Part shown: positions 8,643-16,075 of the stretch, piece by piece
How positions within the stretch are numbered: position 1 is the stretch's first letter
Layout of the letters: each line of letters starts with the position of its first letter
From: Luteimonas deserti
GTDB taxonomy: Bacteria; Pseudomonadota; Gammaproteobacteria; Xanthomonadales; Xanthomonadaceae
Length of the DNA stretch: 64,000 bases
Direction of reading: 5' to 3'
Assembly: GCF_013425765.1 (NCBI RefSeq)
Contig: NZ_JACCJZ010000020.1
Location: 186,001-250,000 of the forward strand
Made by a program: the position numbers and the translations under genes
The notes under the pieces: generated by a model
Told to the model about the DNA's origin: nothing
Databases searched by the model: none
Seen by the model: only the letters and a program-made list of their open reading frames with translations

Positions 8643-10277
8643 TTGCATAGACGCGACTTCCTCGCCCTCGCTGGTGTCGGCGCGGGCGGTGTTCTGCTGC
8701 CCGCCGTCTTCGGCCGGGTCATCGCCGCCGAACAGCTGGTGTCCACGCTGGACATCGGATTCAAGAAGCGGCTGGCCGATGCGGGGCTCAACGCCGCCAC
8801 GTCCGCCGGCGCCACCTACTGCGATGTGCGCGTGGGTCGTTACCTGCGCCAGTTCGTCATGACGCGCGAGGACAAGGTGCAGAACGTGGTCAGCACCGAG
8901 TCGATCGGCGCGGGCGTGCGCGTGATCGCCGGCGGGGCCTGGGGCTTCGCGGCGACCAACACCCTGACCGAGCAGGGCGTGGCCGACGCCGCGCGCCAGG
9001 CCACGGCCATCGCCATGGCGAACGCGAAGGTGCAGACCGCGCCCGTGCAGCTGGCGCCGGTGCGCGGCGTGGGCGAGGTGTCGTGGCGTACGCCGATCAC
9101 CAAGAACGGCATGGAAGTGCCGGTCGCCGAGAAGGTCGAGCTGCTGCTCGGCGTCAACGCCGCCGCGATCGGCGCCGGTGCGAGCTTCGTCAACTCGACG
9201 CTGTTCCTGGTCAACGAGCAGAAGTACTTCGCCAGCACCGACGGTTCCTACATCGACCAGGACGTCCACCGCATCTGGGCGCCGATGACGGTCACCGCGA
9301 TCGACAAGGCCAGCGGCAAGTTCCGCACCCGCAGCGGCCTGTCCTCGCCTATGGGGCTGGGCTACGAGTATCTCGACGGCGACGCCTCGCAGAAGTTCGT
9401 CTCGCCCAACGGCGTGGTGAACTACGGCCGGTCCTACGACATGCGCGAGGACGCGATCGCCGCGGCGCGCCAGGCCCAGGAAAAGCTGCGGGCGCCGTCG
9501 GTCAAGCCGGGTCGCTACGACGTGGTCCTCGATCCGTCGAACCTCTGGCTGACCATCCACGAGAACGTGGGCCATCCGCTCGAGCTCGACCGCGTGCTCG
9601 GCTACGAGGCCAATTACGCCGGCACCAGTTTCGCCAATCTCGATCGCCGCGCCGAGCGGTTCCAGTACGGCAGCGACATCGTCACCCTGTTCGCGGACAA
9701 GACGCAGCAGGGCAGCCTCGGCGCCGTGGGGTACGACGACGAAGGCGTGGCGACCAAGCGCTGGGATCTGATCACCAACGGCCGCCTGGTGGATTTCCAG
9801 ACCATCCGCGACCAGGCGCACATCCTCGGCAAGACCGAATCCGACGGCTGCTGCTACGCCGACTCCTGGTCCAGCGTGCAGTTCCAGCGCATGCCCAACG
9901 TCTCGCTGGCGCCGGGCAGGACGACGCTGAGCGTCGCCGACATGATCAAGGACGTCGAGAACGGCATCTACATCATCGGCGACGGTTCGTTCTCGATCGA
10001 CCAGCAGCGCTACAACGCGCAGTTCGGCGGCCAGCTGTTCTACGAGATCAAGGACGGCGCGATCACCGGCATGGTCGAGGACGTGGCCTACCAGATCCGC
10101 ACGCCGGAATTCTGGAACGCCTGCAGCGCGATCTGCGACGAGAGCGATTACCGCCTCGGCGGCTCGTTCTTCGACGGCAAGGGCCAGCCGAGCCAGGTCT
10201 CGGCGGTGTCGCACGGCTCGTCCACCGCCCGCTTCGACGGCATCAACGTCATCAACACCGCGCGTTCGCTCGGCTAA
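8643..10277 (+). CDS. TldD-family metallopeptidase, Tat-exported, copy 2
   Basis: 544 residues, with HENVGH at 306-311. The start is a TTG that gives MHRRDFLALAGVGAGG, a twin-arginine signal aligned residue for residue with that of copy 1; GGGAGAGC lies just upstream. Upstream in-frame codons would bury the signal and were rejected. Long stretches (for example the ESDGC, QRMPNVSLAPGRT and QRYNAQFGGQL blocks) are identical in the two copies, so this is a tandem duplication. Divergence is concentrated in the signal peptide and in scattered surface positions. It is followed after 12 bases by the PmbA/TldE-like gene. Confidence 0.9.
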   Translation: MHRRDFLALAGVGAGGVLLPAVFGRVIAAEQLVSTLDIGFKKRLADAGLNAATSAGATYCDVRVGRYLRQFVMTREDKVQNVVSTESIGAGVRVIAGGAWGFAATNTLTEQGVADAARQATAIAMANAKVQTAPVQLAPVRGVGEVSWRTPITKNGMEVPVAEKVELLLGVNAAAIGAGASFVNSTLFLVNEQKYFASTDGSYIDQDVHRIWAPMTVTAIDKASGKFRTRSGLSSPMGLGYEYLDGDASQKFVSPNGVVNYGRSYDMREDAIAAARQAQEKLRAPSVKPGRYDVVLDPSNLWLTIHENVGHPLELDRVLGYEANYAGTSFANLDRRAERFQYGSDIVTLFADKTQQGSLGAVGYDDEGVATKRWDLITNGRLVDFQTIRDQAHILGKTESDGCCYADSWSSVQFQRMPNVSLAPGRTTLSVADMIKDVENGIYIIGDGSFSIDQQRYNAQFGGQLFYEIKDGAITGMVEDVAYQIRTPEFWNACSAICDESDYRLGGSFFDGKGQPSQVSAVSHGSSTARFDGINVINTARSLG

Positions 10278-10289
10278 GGAGCTCCGACC

Positions 10290-11624
10290 ATGACCATCTT
10301 CACCGAAGCCCAGGCACGCGAGATCCTCGAAAAGACCGTCGCCCTGTCCACCGCCGACGAGTGCACGGCCACGCTGGCCGGCTCGGTCGCCGGCAACATC
10401 CGCTTCGCGCTCAACAACGTCTCCACCAGCGGCATCGTCACCAATGCCGAGCTGGCCGTGCAGGTCGCCTTCGGCAAGCGCGTCGGCACGGCCAGCATCA
10501 ACGCCTTCGACGATGCGTCGCTCGCGAGCGTGGTCAAGCGCGCGGAAGATCTCGCGCGGCTTGCGCCGGAGAATCCGGAGTTTCTGCCTGCCATCGGCAA
10601 GCAGGACTACCGGCCCAGCCCGACCTTCAGCGAGTCGACCGCCGCGATCACGCCGGAGTTCCGTGCCGACGTGGCGGCCGGCTCCATCGCGCCGTGCCGC
10701 GCAGAGCAGCTGGTCGCCGCCGGCTTCCTCGACGACGGCAAGAGCTTCGTCGCCTTCGCCAACAGCAACGGCAACTTCGGCTACCAGCAGGCGACCAACT
10801 TCAACTACACCTGCACCGTGCGCACCGAGGACGGCCGCGGTTCGGGCTGGGTGGGGCGAAACCTCAAGGACGCCAGCGCGTTCAACGCCGAGCGAGACGT
10901 GCGCGTGGCGATGCGCAAGGCCAGCGATTCGGCCGAGGCCCAGGCGCTGGAACCGGGCAAGTACACGGTGATCCTGGAGCCCGCCGCAGCCGCGGGCCTG
11001 ATCAGCTTCATGATGCGCTTCTTCGATGCGCGCACCGCGGACGAGGGCCGGAGCTTCCTGTCCAAGCGCGGCGGCGGCAACAAGCTCGGCGAGCAGGTCT
11101 ACGACCCGCGCGTGAACATCATCGCCGACCCCTGGCACCCCGAAGCGGCGGTGATGCCGTGGGACGGCGAGGGCCTGCCGCGCGAGCGCATGCCGATCAT
11201 CGAGAACGGCAAGATCGCCAACCTCGACTACTCGCGCTTCTGGGCCCAGCAGCAGGGCAAGCGCGCGGTCGGGCGTCCGGGCAACCTGCTGATGTCGGGC
11301 GGCGAGGGCACCACGGCCGATCTGATCCGCGGCACCGACCGCGGCATCCTGGTCACGCGCACCTGGTACATCCGCATGGTCGATCCGCAGACCGTGCTGC
11401 TGACCGGCCTCACCCGCGACGGCACGTTCTACATCGAGAACGGCGAGATCAAGTACCCGCTGAAGAACTTCCGCTTCAACGAATCGCCGGTGATCATGCT
11501 CAACAACATCGACGAGCTGGGTCGACCGGTGCGGGTGGGCGGCGACGAGTCGTCGATGGTGATGATGCTGCCGCCGATGCGGCTGCGGGACTTCACGTTT
11601 ACGTCGTTGTCGGATGCGGTCTGA
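10290..11624 (+). CDS. PmbA/TldE-family metallopeptidase partner
   Basis: 444 residues. This is the non-catalytic (TldE/PmbA-like) half of a TldD/TldE peptidase: it has the same overall fold and C-terminal barrel but lacks the HExxxH helix. Conserved blocks are visible at ATLAGSVAGNIRFALN, then GRPGNLLMSGGEG and the C-terminal TRTWYIRMVDPQT. No signal peptide is seen (it begins MTIFTEAQAREIL), whereas both upstream TldD copies carry Tat signals. Co-export by piggy-back on a TldD partner is one possible explanation. AAGGAGC precedes the ATG at a good distance. Confidence 0.87.
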   Translation: MTIFTEAQAREILEKTVALSTADECTATLAGSVAGNIRFALNNVSTSGIVTNAELAVQVAFGKRVGTASINAFDDASLASVVKRAEDLARLAPENPEFLPAIGKQDYRPSPTFSESTAAITPEFRADVAAGSIAPCRAEQLVAAGFLDDGKSFVAFANSNGNFGYQQATNFNYTCTVRTEDGRGSGWVGRNLKDASAFNAERDVRVAMRKASDSAEAQALEPGKYTVILEPAAAAGLISFMMRFFDARTADEGRSFLSKRGGGNKLGEQVYDPRVNIIADPWHPEAAVMPWDGEGLPRERMPIIENGKIANLDYSRFWAQQQGKRAVGRPGNLLMSGGEGTTADLIRGTDRGILVTRTWYIRMVDPQTVLLTGLTRDGTFYIENGEIKYPLKNFRFNESPVIMLNNIDELGRPVRVGGDESSMVMMLPPMRLRDFTFTSLSDAV

Positions 11625-11702
11625 GGCGACGCGCTGACGTTGCCAGGTAGCACGAGGTTTTTGCTTGCCGTGACGCACACAGTGCTGTCTGCAGACCCAA
11701 AG

Positions 11703-12097
11703 GGCGCCGGCCATGGATGGCCGGCGTTTTCCGACCGAGGCAGGATGCCGAGTCGGAAAATCCCGGAACGAACGACTGGCCGGGTTAGCCTCGTCGGGAA
11801 GGCCCTTTCTTTTGGTTACTTTTCTTTGGGCCAGCAAAGAAAAGTGACCCGCTCGCTGGCAGGCGAGAGGAAGCTTTGCTTCTGCAGTTGGCCGCCGCAG
11901 GCGATGCCAAAGCAACGTCAAACGCTTTCGTCCGCTGACGCGGCCGAGTTCATTTCTTTTGCCAAGCGGCAAAAGAAACGGAACCAAAGAAAAACGCTTC
12001 CCCGACGAAGCACATCCGGTGCGTCATTCGTTCCGGGATTTTTCGACTCGCCCTCCATGGCTCGGTCGAAAAACGCCGCACATCCATGTGCGGCGCC
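11703..12097. repeat. Long imperfect inverted repeat with nested hairpins (Lysobacteraceae-type intergenic repeat)
   Basis: The left arm, 11703-11850, is matched by the reverse complement of the right arm, 11951-12097; both begin or end at GGCGCC. Each arm carries three hairpins. The outer pair is 9-10 bp, at 11706-11725 and 12074-12095, beside runs of T or A. The middle pair has TTTTCCGAC-type 9-bp stems. The inner pair has 11-bp perfect stems, at 11818-11845 (ACTTTTCTTTG / CAAAGAAAAGT) and 11953-11978. The region fills the whole 620-base gap between two operons and has no real gene, although shadow frames cross it. I recall similar TTTCTTTTGG-rich intergenic repeats from Xanthomonas and Stenotrophomonas genomes, but could not search. 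Confidence 0.8.
11706..11730 (+). terminator. Rho-independent terminator candidate for the tldD/pmbA operon
   Basis: GCCGGCCAT / ATGGCCGGC, a perfect 9-bp stem with a two-base apex, followed by GTTTT. It lies 81 bases after the pmbA-like stop and forms the outermost hairpin of the inverted repeat. The right arm's equivalent (12074-12095), preceded by AAAAA on the plus strand, would terminate minus-strand transcripts. Confidence 0.55.
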
Positions 12098-12247
12098 CTC
12101 CGGGTCTGCGGTCTGCAATGGCCATTCGTTCGCGAGCCGAAGCCAAAGCCAGAGCCAAAAACGGAGTCTGGGCCGAAATGGAAGCCGACGGGGCGTCGAG
12201 GGTTGTGCGGATCGGATGACTACGGAAGGGACAAGGGCCTGCAAGCA

Positions 12248-12946
12248 ATGAACCGCCGCCAGTCCCTGCAACTGCTGCTCGGCGCCGCCGCCGGCCTGGC
12301 GCTGTCGCCGCTCGCCGCGCAGTCGGCGCGCTACGACTTCTGGTTCACCCGCCTGCGCTACGAGTCGGGCAACTGGGACGTGGATCAGCGCATGCCGTCC
12401 AACGTCATCACCTCGCTGATCGACTACACCAATCTGCGCGTGGATCCGGAGGAGCACGTCGTCGCGCTGTCCGATCCGAAGATGCTGGCGTCGCCGTTCT
12501 GCTACCTGGCCGGGCACAAGCTGGTCGAGTTCAGCCCGGCGGAGCGGCGCAATTTCGAACGCTACGTGCGCAGCGGCGGCTTCGTGTTCGTCGACGACTG
12601 CAACCACGACATCGATGGCCTGTTCGCGAAGTCCTTCGAGGCGCAGATGGCCGCGATCTTCGGTCGCGCGGCGCTGAAGAAGCTGCCGAACTCGCATGCG
12701 CTGTACCGCAGCTTCTTCCAGTTCCCCGACGGACCGCCGGCCACCAGTTTCGAGCTCAACGGCTGGGGCGACGATCTGGTGCACGACTATCTCAAGGGCA
12801 TCGAGATCGACGGGCGGCTGGGCGTGCTCTACAGCAACAAGGACTACGGCTGCGAGTGGGACTACGACTGGCGCAACAAGCGGTTCTTGGCCGAGGACAA
12901 CACCAAGTTCGCGGTCAATATCGTGATGTACGCATTGACCGCATGA
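12248..12946 (+). CDS. DUF4159 domain protein with Tat-like signal
   Basis: 232 residues. The start ATG opens MNRRQSLQLLLGAAAG followed by LSPLAAQSA, a signal with a twin arginine. The rest (YDFWFTRLRYESGNW, then GGFVFVDDCNHD) is the DUF4159 fold, a Rossmann-like domain often annotated as a transmembrane prediction or BatA-associated protein. It is first in a run of six same-strand genes with a MoxR ATPase, the setting in which DUF4159 proteins are usually found. Role unknown; periplasmic location is inferred from the signal. Confidence 0.85.
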   Translation: MNRRQSLQLLLGAAAGLALSPLAAQSARYDFWFTRLRYESGNWDVDQRMPSNVITSLIDYTNLRVDPEEHVVALSDPKMLASPFCYLAGHKLVEFSPAERRNFERYVRSGGFVFVDDCNHDIDGLFAKSFEAQMAAIFGRAALKKLPNSHALYRSFFQFPDGPPATSFELNGWGDDLVHDYLKGIEIDGRLGVLYSNKDYGCEWDYDWRNKRFLAEDNTKFAVNIVMYALTA

Positions 12947-12977
12947 CCCGTTCTTCTCCTGCCACCTGGACCTCCGC

Positions 12978-13979
12978 ATGACGTCTCCCGCACCGACCGA
13001 AGCCGATCTCGCCGCCTGGCGCACGAAGCTCGATGCCCTGCGCGCCGCGATCGGCCGCGCCATCGTCGGCCAGACCGACGTGGTCGAGCAGCTGCTGGTC
13101 GCCCTGCTCGCGGGCGGCCATGCGCTGCTCGAGGGGGTCCCCGGTCTCGGCAAGACACTGCTGGTCCGCACGCTCGGCCAGGCGCTCGACCTCGACTTCC
13201 GGCGTATCCAGTTCACGCCCGACCTGATGCCGGGTGACATTCTCGGCACCGAGCTGCTGGAGGAGGAGCACGGGACCGGGCGGCGCCAGTTCCGCTTCCA
13301 GGAGGGGCCAGTGTTCACCCATCTGCTGCTCGCCGACGAGCTCAACCGCACGCCGCCGCGCACCCAGGCCGCATTGCTCGAAGCGATGCAGGAACGCACC
13401 GTCAGCCATGCCGGCGTCACCCGGGCACTGCCGGCGCCGTTCTTCGTACTGGCCACCCAGAACCCCATCGAACAGGCCGGCACCTGGCCCCTGCCGGAGG
13501 CCCAGCTGGACCGCTTCCTGCTTCACGTCATGCTGGACTATCCCGGCGAAGCCGAGGAGCTGGCCATTCTCGCCCAGACCACCGGTGCGCCCGGCGCCGC
13601 CGTACCGCAGGTGATGAATGCCTCGGACCTGATCGCCCTGCAGGCACTGGTGCGTGAGGTGCACGTCGGCGATGCGCTGCTGCGCTGGATCAACCGCCTG
13701 GTGCGCGCCACTCGGTCCGGCGACGAAGCACCGGAGATCGTGCGCGAGAACGTGCGCTGGGGGGCCGGCCCTCGGGCAGGCCAGTCGCTGGTGCTCACCG
13801 CGAAGGCGCGTGCGCTGATGCACGGCCGCCTCGCCGCGACCCGCGAGGACGTCGCCGCACTGGCGGCGCCCGTGCTGCGTCATCGTCTGGTGCTGTCGTT
13901 CGCGGCCGAGTCGGCGCGCATCGGCGCCGATGCGGTGGTCGCGGGGCTGCTACGCGCGATTCCCGCGCCCGAACGCTGA
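12978..13979 (+). CDS. MoxR-family AAA+ ATPase
   Basis: 333 residues. Walker A GVPGLGKT is at 53-60, Walker B with LLLADELNR at about 116-124, and sensor-1 at LATQNPIEQAGTWPLPEAQ, all typical of MoxR. Members of this family are chaperone-like ATPases that work with von Willebrand factor A proteins, often to insert metals or assemble complexes. The next gene encodes a DUF58/vWA-type protein with a six-base gap, matching the usual MoxR-DUF58 pairing. Start ATG at 12978, with MTSPAPTEADLAAW. Confidence 0.95.
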   Translation: MTSPAPTEADLAAWRTKLDALRAAIGRAIVGQTDVVEQLLVALLAGGHALLEGVPGLGKTLLVRTLGQALDLDFRRIQFTPDLMPGDILGTELLEEEHGTGRRQFRFQEGPVFTHLLLADELNRTPPRTQAALLEAMQERTVSHAGVTRALPAPFFVLATQNPIEQAGTWPLPEAQLDRFLLHVMLDYPGEAEELAILAQTTGAPGAAVPQVMNASDLIALQALVREVHVGDALLRWINRLVRATRSGDEAPEIVRENVRWGAGPRAGQSLVLTAKARALMHGRLAATREDVAALAAPVLRHRLVLSFAAESARIGADAVVAGLLRAIPAPER

Positions 13980-13984
13980 GCCTC

Positions 13985-14890
13985 GTGGGCCCGGTGCTGG
14001 ATTCGGCGGATGGGCTGGCGCCCGCGCTGCGCGCGCGGCTGCGCGGGCTGCGCATCCTGCCGCGTCGGGCGATGGGCGGCCACGGCATCGGCCTGCACGC
14101 CAGCCGCAGTCGCGGCGTCGGGGTCGAGTTCGCCCAGTACCGGCCCTACGAACAGGGTGACGAGCCGCGCCGCATCGACTGGAAGCTCTACGCGCGCAGC
14201 GACCGCCTGTTCGTGCGCGAGGCCGAGCGCGAGAGCCCGCTGCGGATCTGGGTGCTGCTCGACACCAGCGCATCGATGGCCCAGGCCGACGAAGCGCGCC
14301 CGGCGTGGACGCGGCTGGATGCGGCGCGCGAGCTGGCGCTGTGCGTGGTCGAGATCGCCCTGGCCCAGGGCGATGCCTGTGGGCTGCTGCTGTGTCCCGC
14401 GCCCGGTGCGGCGCCGGTGGAGCCGGCCGCCGGACCACGCCAGCGCGGGCGCTTGCGCCATGCGCTGCAGGCGGTGTCGGCCGCGGGAGCATGGCCGGAG
14501 CGGGCAGAGCGGGCGCCGGAGTGGGCGCGCATTGCGCGCGGCGACCTCGTCATCGCACTCGGCGACTGGTTCGACGTCGCAGCGGTCGACGCGGTGGAGC
14601 GGTTGGCATCCACCGGGCGCGAGGTGATCGCCCTGCAGGTGCTGACGGTCGAAGAACGCGAGTTTCCGTTCCGCGACGGGCGCCGGTTCGTGGATCCGGA
14701 GACCGGCGAGGCCGTGCTCGGCGACGGTCCGGCGCTGCGCCGCGACTACCTCGCCCGGTTCGACGCGGCGCTGCGCATGCTCGATGCGCGGCTCGAGGGC
14801 GCCGGCATCCGGCACGCGCGGCACGTGCTCGACGCGGCGCCCGATGCGGTGCTGCGCCGTCTGTTCGACACCCGCGTGGCCGGGGCCTGA
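13985..14890 (+). CDS. DUF58 domain protein (vWA-like), MoxR partner
   Basis: 301 residues, starting at a GTG five bases after the moxR stop. The hallmark QYRPYEQGDEPRRIDWK block is at 51-67, and ARSDRLFVRE follows. A vWA-type metal site, DTSASM (DxSxS, 93-97), follows LRIWVLL. No transmembrane helix is evident. In known systems DUF58 proteins are the substrate-specific partner of the MoxR ATPase. The short gap suggests translational coupling. Confidence 0.92.
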   Translation: MGPVLDSADGLAPALRARLRGLRILPRRAMGGHGIGLHASRSRGVGVEFAQYRPYEQGDEPRRIDWKLYARSDRLFVREAERESPLRIWVLLDTSASMAQADEARPAWTRLDAARELALCVVEIALAQGDACGLLLCPAPGAAPVEPAAGPRQRGRLRHALQAVSAAGAWPERAERAPEWARIARGDLVIALGDWFDVAAVDAVERLASTGREVIALQVLTVEEREFPFRDGRRFVDPETGEAVLGDGPALRRDYLARFDAALRMLDARLEGAGIRHARHVLDAAPDAVLRRLFDTRVAGA

Positions 14891-14893
14891 TCG

Positions 14894-16075
14894 ATGGGGC
14901 TTGGCCTGCTCCTGCCCGCCGCGCTCGCGGCCCTGGCGGCCTGGGCGCTGCCGCTGCTGCTGCATCTGGCGCGGCGCAGCGAGCAGCGCCCCACCCCCTT
15001 CGCCGCCCTGCGCTGGCTGCGGCAGCGCCCGCGTCCGCGGCAGCGCTTGCGCCTCGAAGACTGGCCCCTGCTGCTGGCGCGGGTTCTGCTGCTGGGCTTG
15101 CTCGCGCTCTGGCTCGCGCAACCGGTCTGGCGTGACGGCACCCTGCCGGATCGCGTGCTCGTGGTTGCACCCGGGCTCGATCCGGCGCAGCTGTCCGGGT
15201 TCGACGCGGGCAGCGAACGCCGCTGGCTGGTGGCCGGGTTTCCGGCGATCGGGGACGCCGGGCATCCACCTCGAATGGCGGATACCGCGATCCCGTTGTC
15301 CAGCCTGCTGCGCGAGCTGGACGCCGATCTGCCCGGGGGCGTCGCGCTGACGGTTGCAGTGCCGCCGGTACTCGCGCCGGTCGATGCCCAGCGCATCGTG
15401 CTCGGTCGTCCGGTCGAGTGGCGGGTGGTGACGCAGGACATGCCGGCATCCGATGCGCCGGTGACGCATCCGCCCGTGACCGCTGCATTGGCGATCCGCC
15501 ACGACGGAGCCGATCCAGCCGCACTCGCCATCCTGCGCGCCGTCGCGCTGGCCTGGCAGCAGGACGCGCTGCCCTCGACCCCGGACATCACGTCCGACCA
15601 GAGTCTGCCCGCTGCCGGCAGCGTCCTCGCCTGGTGGCATGCCGGGCCCCTGCCGCCGGACGTACATGCATGGGTCGCCGCCGGCGGCGCGCTGCTGCTG
15701 CCACCGGACACGGAGGTGGAGGGGGCGCAGTGGGCGCGGCGTTGGCACGACGTGGATGGCCGCGCGCTGCTGTCGGTCGCGCGGCTCGGCGCCGGTCGCG
15801 TCCTCCGCTTCGACCGCCCGCTCTCGCCCACGACGCTGCCGGACACGCTGGATGGGGGATTCGCGCGACGCCTGCGCGCTGCGGTGAGCCCGCCGCCTGT
15901 GCCGATGCGCGTCGACGCCGCGAGCCACGCGCCGCAGCAGGCCGCGCTCGCCCGCGGTGCGCCGCGCGACACCGGCGTGCACGCGTTGCAGCCGTGGCTG
16001 GCGCTGCTGCTCGCCCTGGTCTTCGTGATCGAACGTTGGCTCGCGGCCGCGCCGCACCGGTGCGCACGCGCATGA
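14894..16075 (+). CDS. BatA-like membrane protein (aerotolerance regulator N-terminal domain)
   Basis: 393 residues. The N-terminus has two membrane segments (about 5-24 and 57-76) around the motif HLARRSEQRPTPFAALRWL, which resembles the BatA/BatB N-terminal domain. A long extracytoplasmic region follows, and a C-terminal helix WLALLLALVFVIERWLA ends the protein. It lacks a recognisable complete vWA metal site. It starts three bases after the DUF58 gene and overlaps the next gene by four bases (ATGA). Probably an inner-membrane scaffold for the MoxR/DUF58 pair; this is inference from gene order. Confidence 0.8.
   Translation: MGLGLLLPAALAALAAWALPLLLHLARRSEQRPTPFAALRWLRQRPRPRQRLRLEDWPLLLARVLLLGLLALWLAQPVWRDGTLPDRVLVVAPGLDPAQLSGFDAGSERRWLVAGFPAIGDAGHPPRMADTAIPLSSLLRELDADLPGGVALTVAVPPVLAPVDAQRIVLGRPVEWRVVTQDMPASDAPVTHPPVTAALAIRHDGADPAALAILRAVALAWQQDALPSTPDITSDQSLPAAGSVLAWWHAGPLPPDVHAWVAAGGALLLPPDTEVEGAQWARRWHDVDGRALLSVARLGAGRVLRFDRPLSPTTLPDTLDGGFARRLRAAVSPPPVPMRVDAASHAPQQAALARGAPRDTGVHALQPWLALLLALVFVIERWLAAAPHRCARA

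Noticed and set aside
5394..11987. Very long minus-strand frames opposite the DUF885 and tldD genes
   Set aside because: They are mirror frames created by GC-rich codon bias of the plus-strand genes; no ribosome-binding sites or domains.
11640..12251. Open frame across the inverted repeat
   Set aside because: The frame follows the repeat's hairpins and has no domain; similar spurious proteins are often annotated in such repeats.
15418..16071. 218-codon N-terminal extension of the DUF4175-like gene
   Set aside because: It overlaps the BatA-like gene in another frame and lacks conserved sequence; the ATGA overlap start is better.
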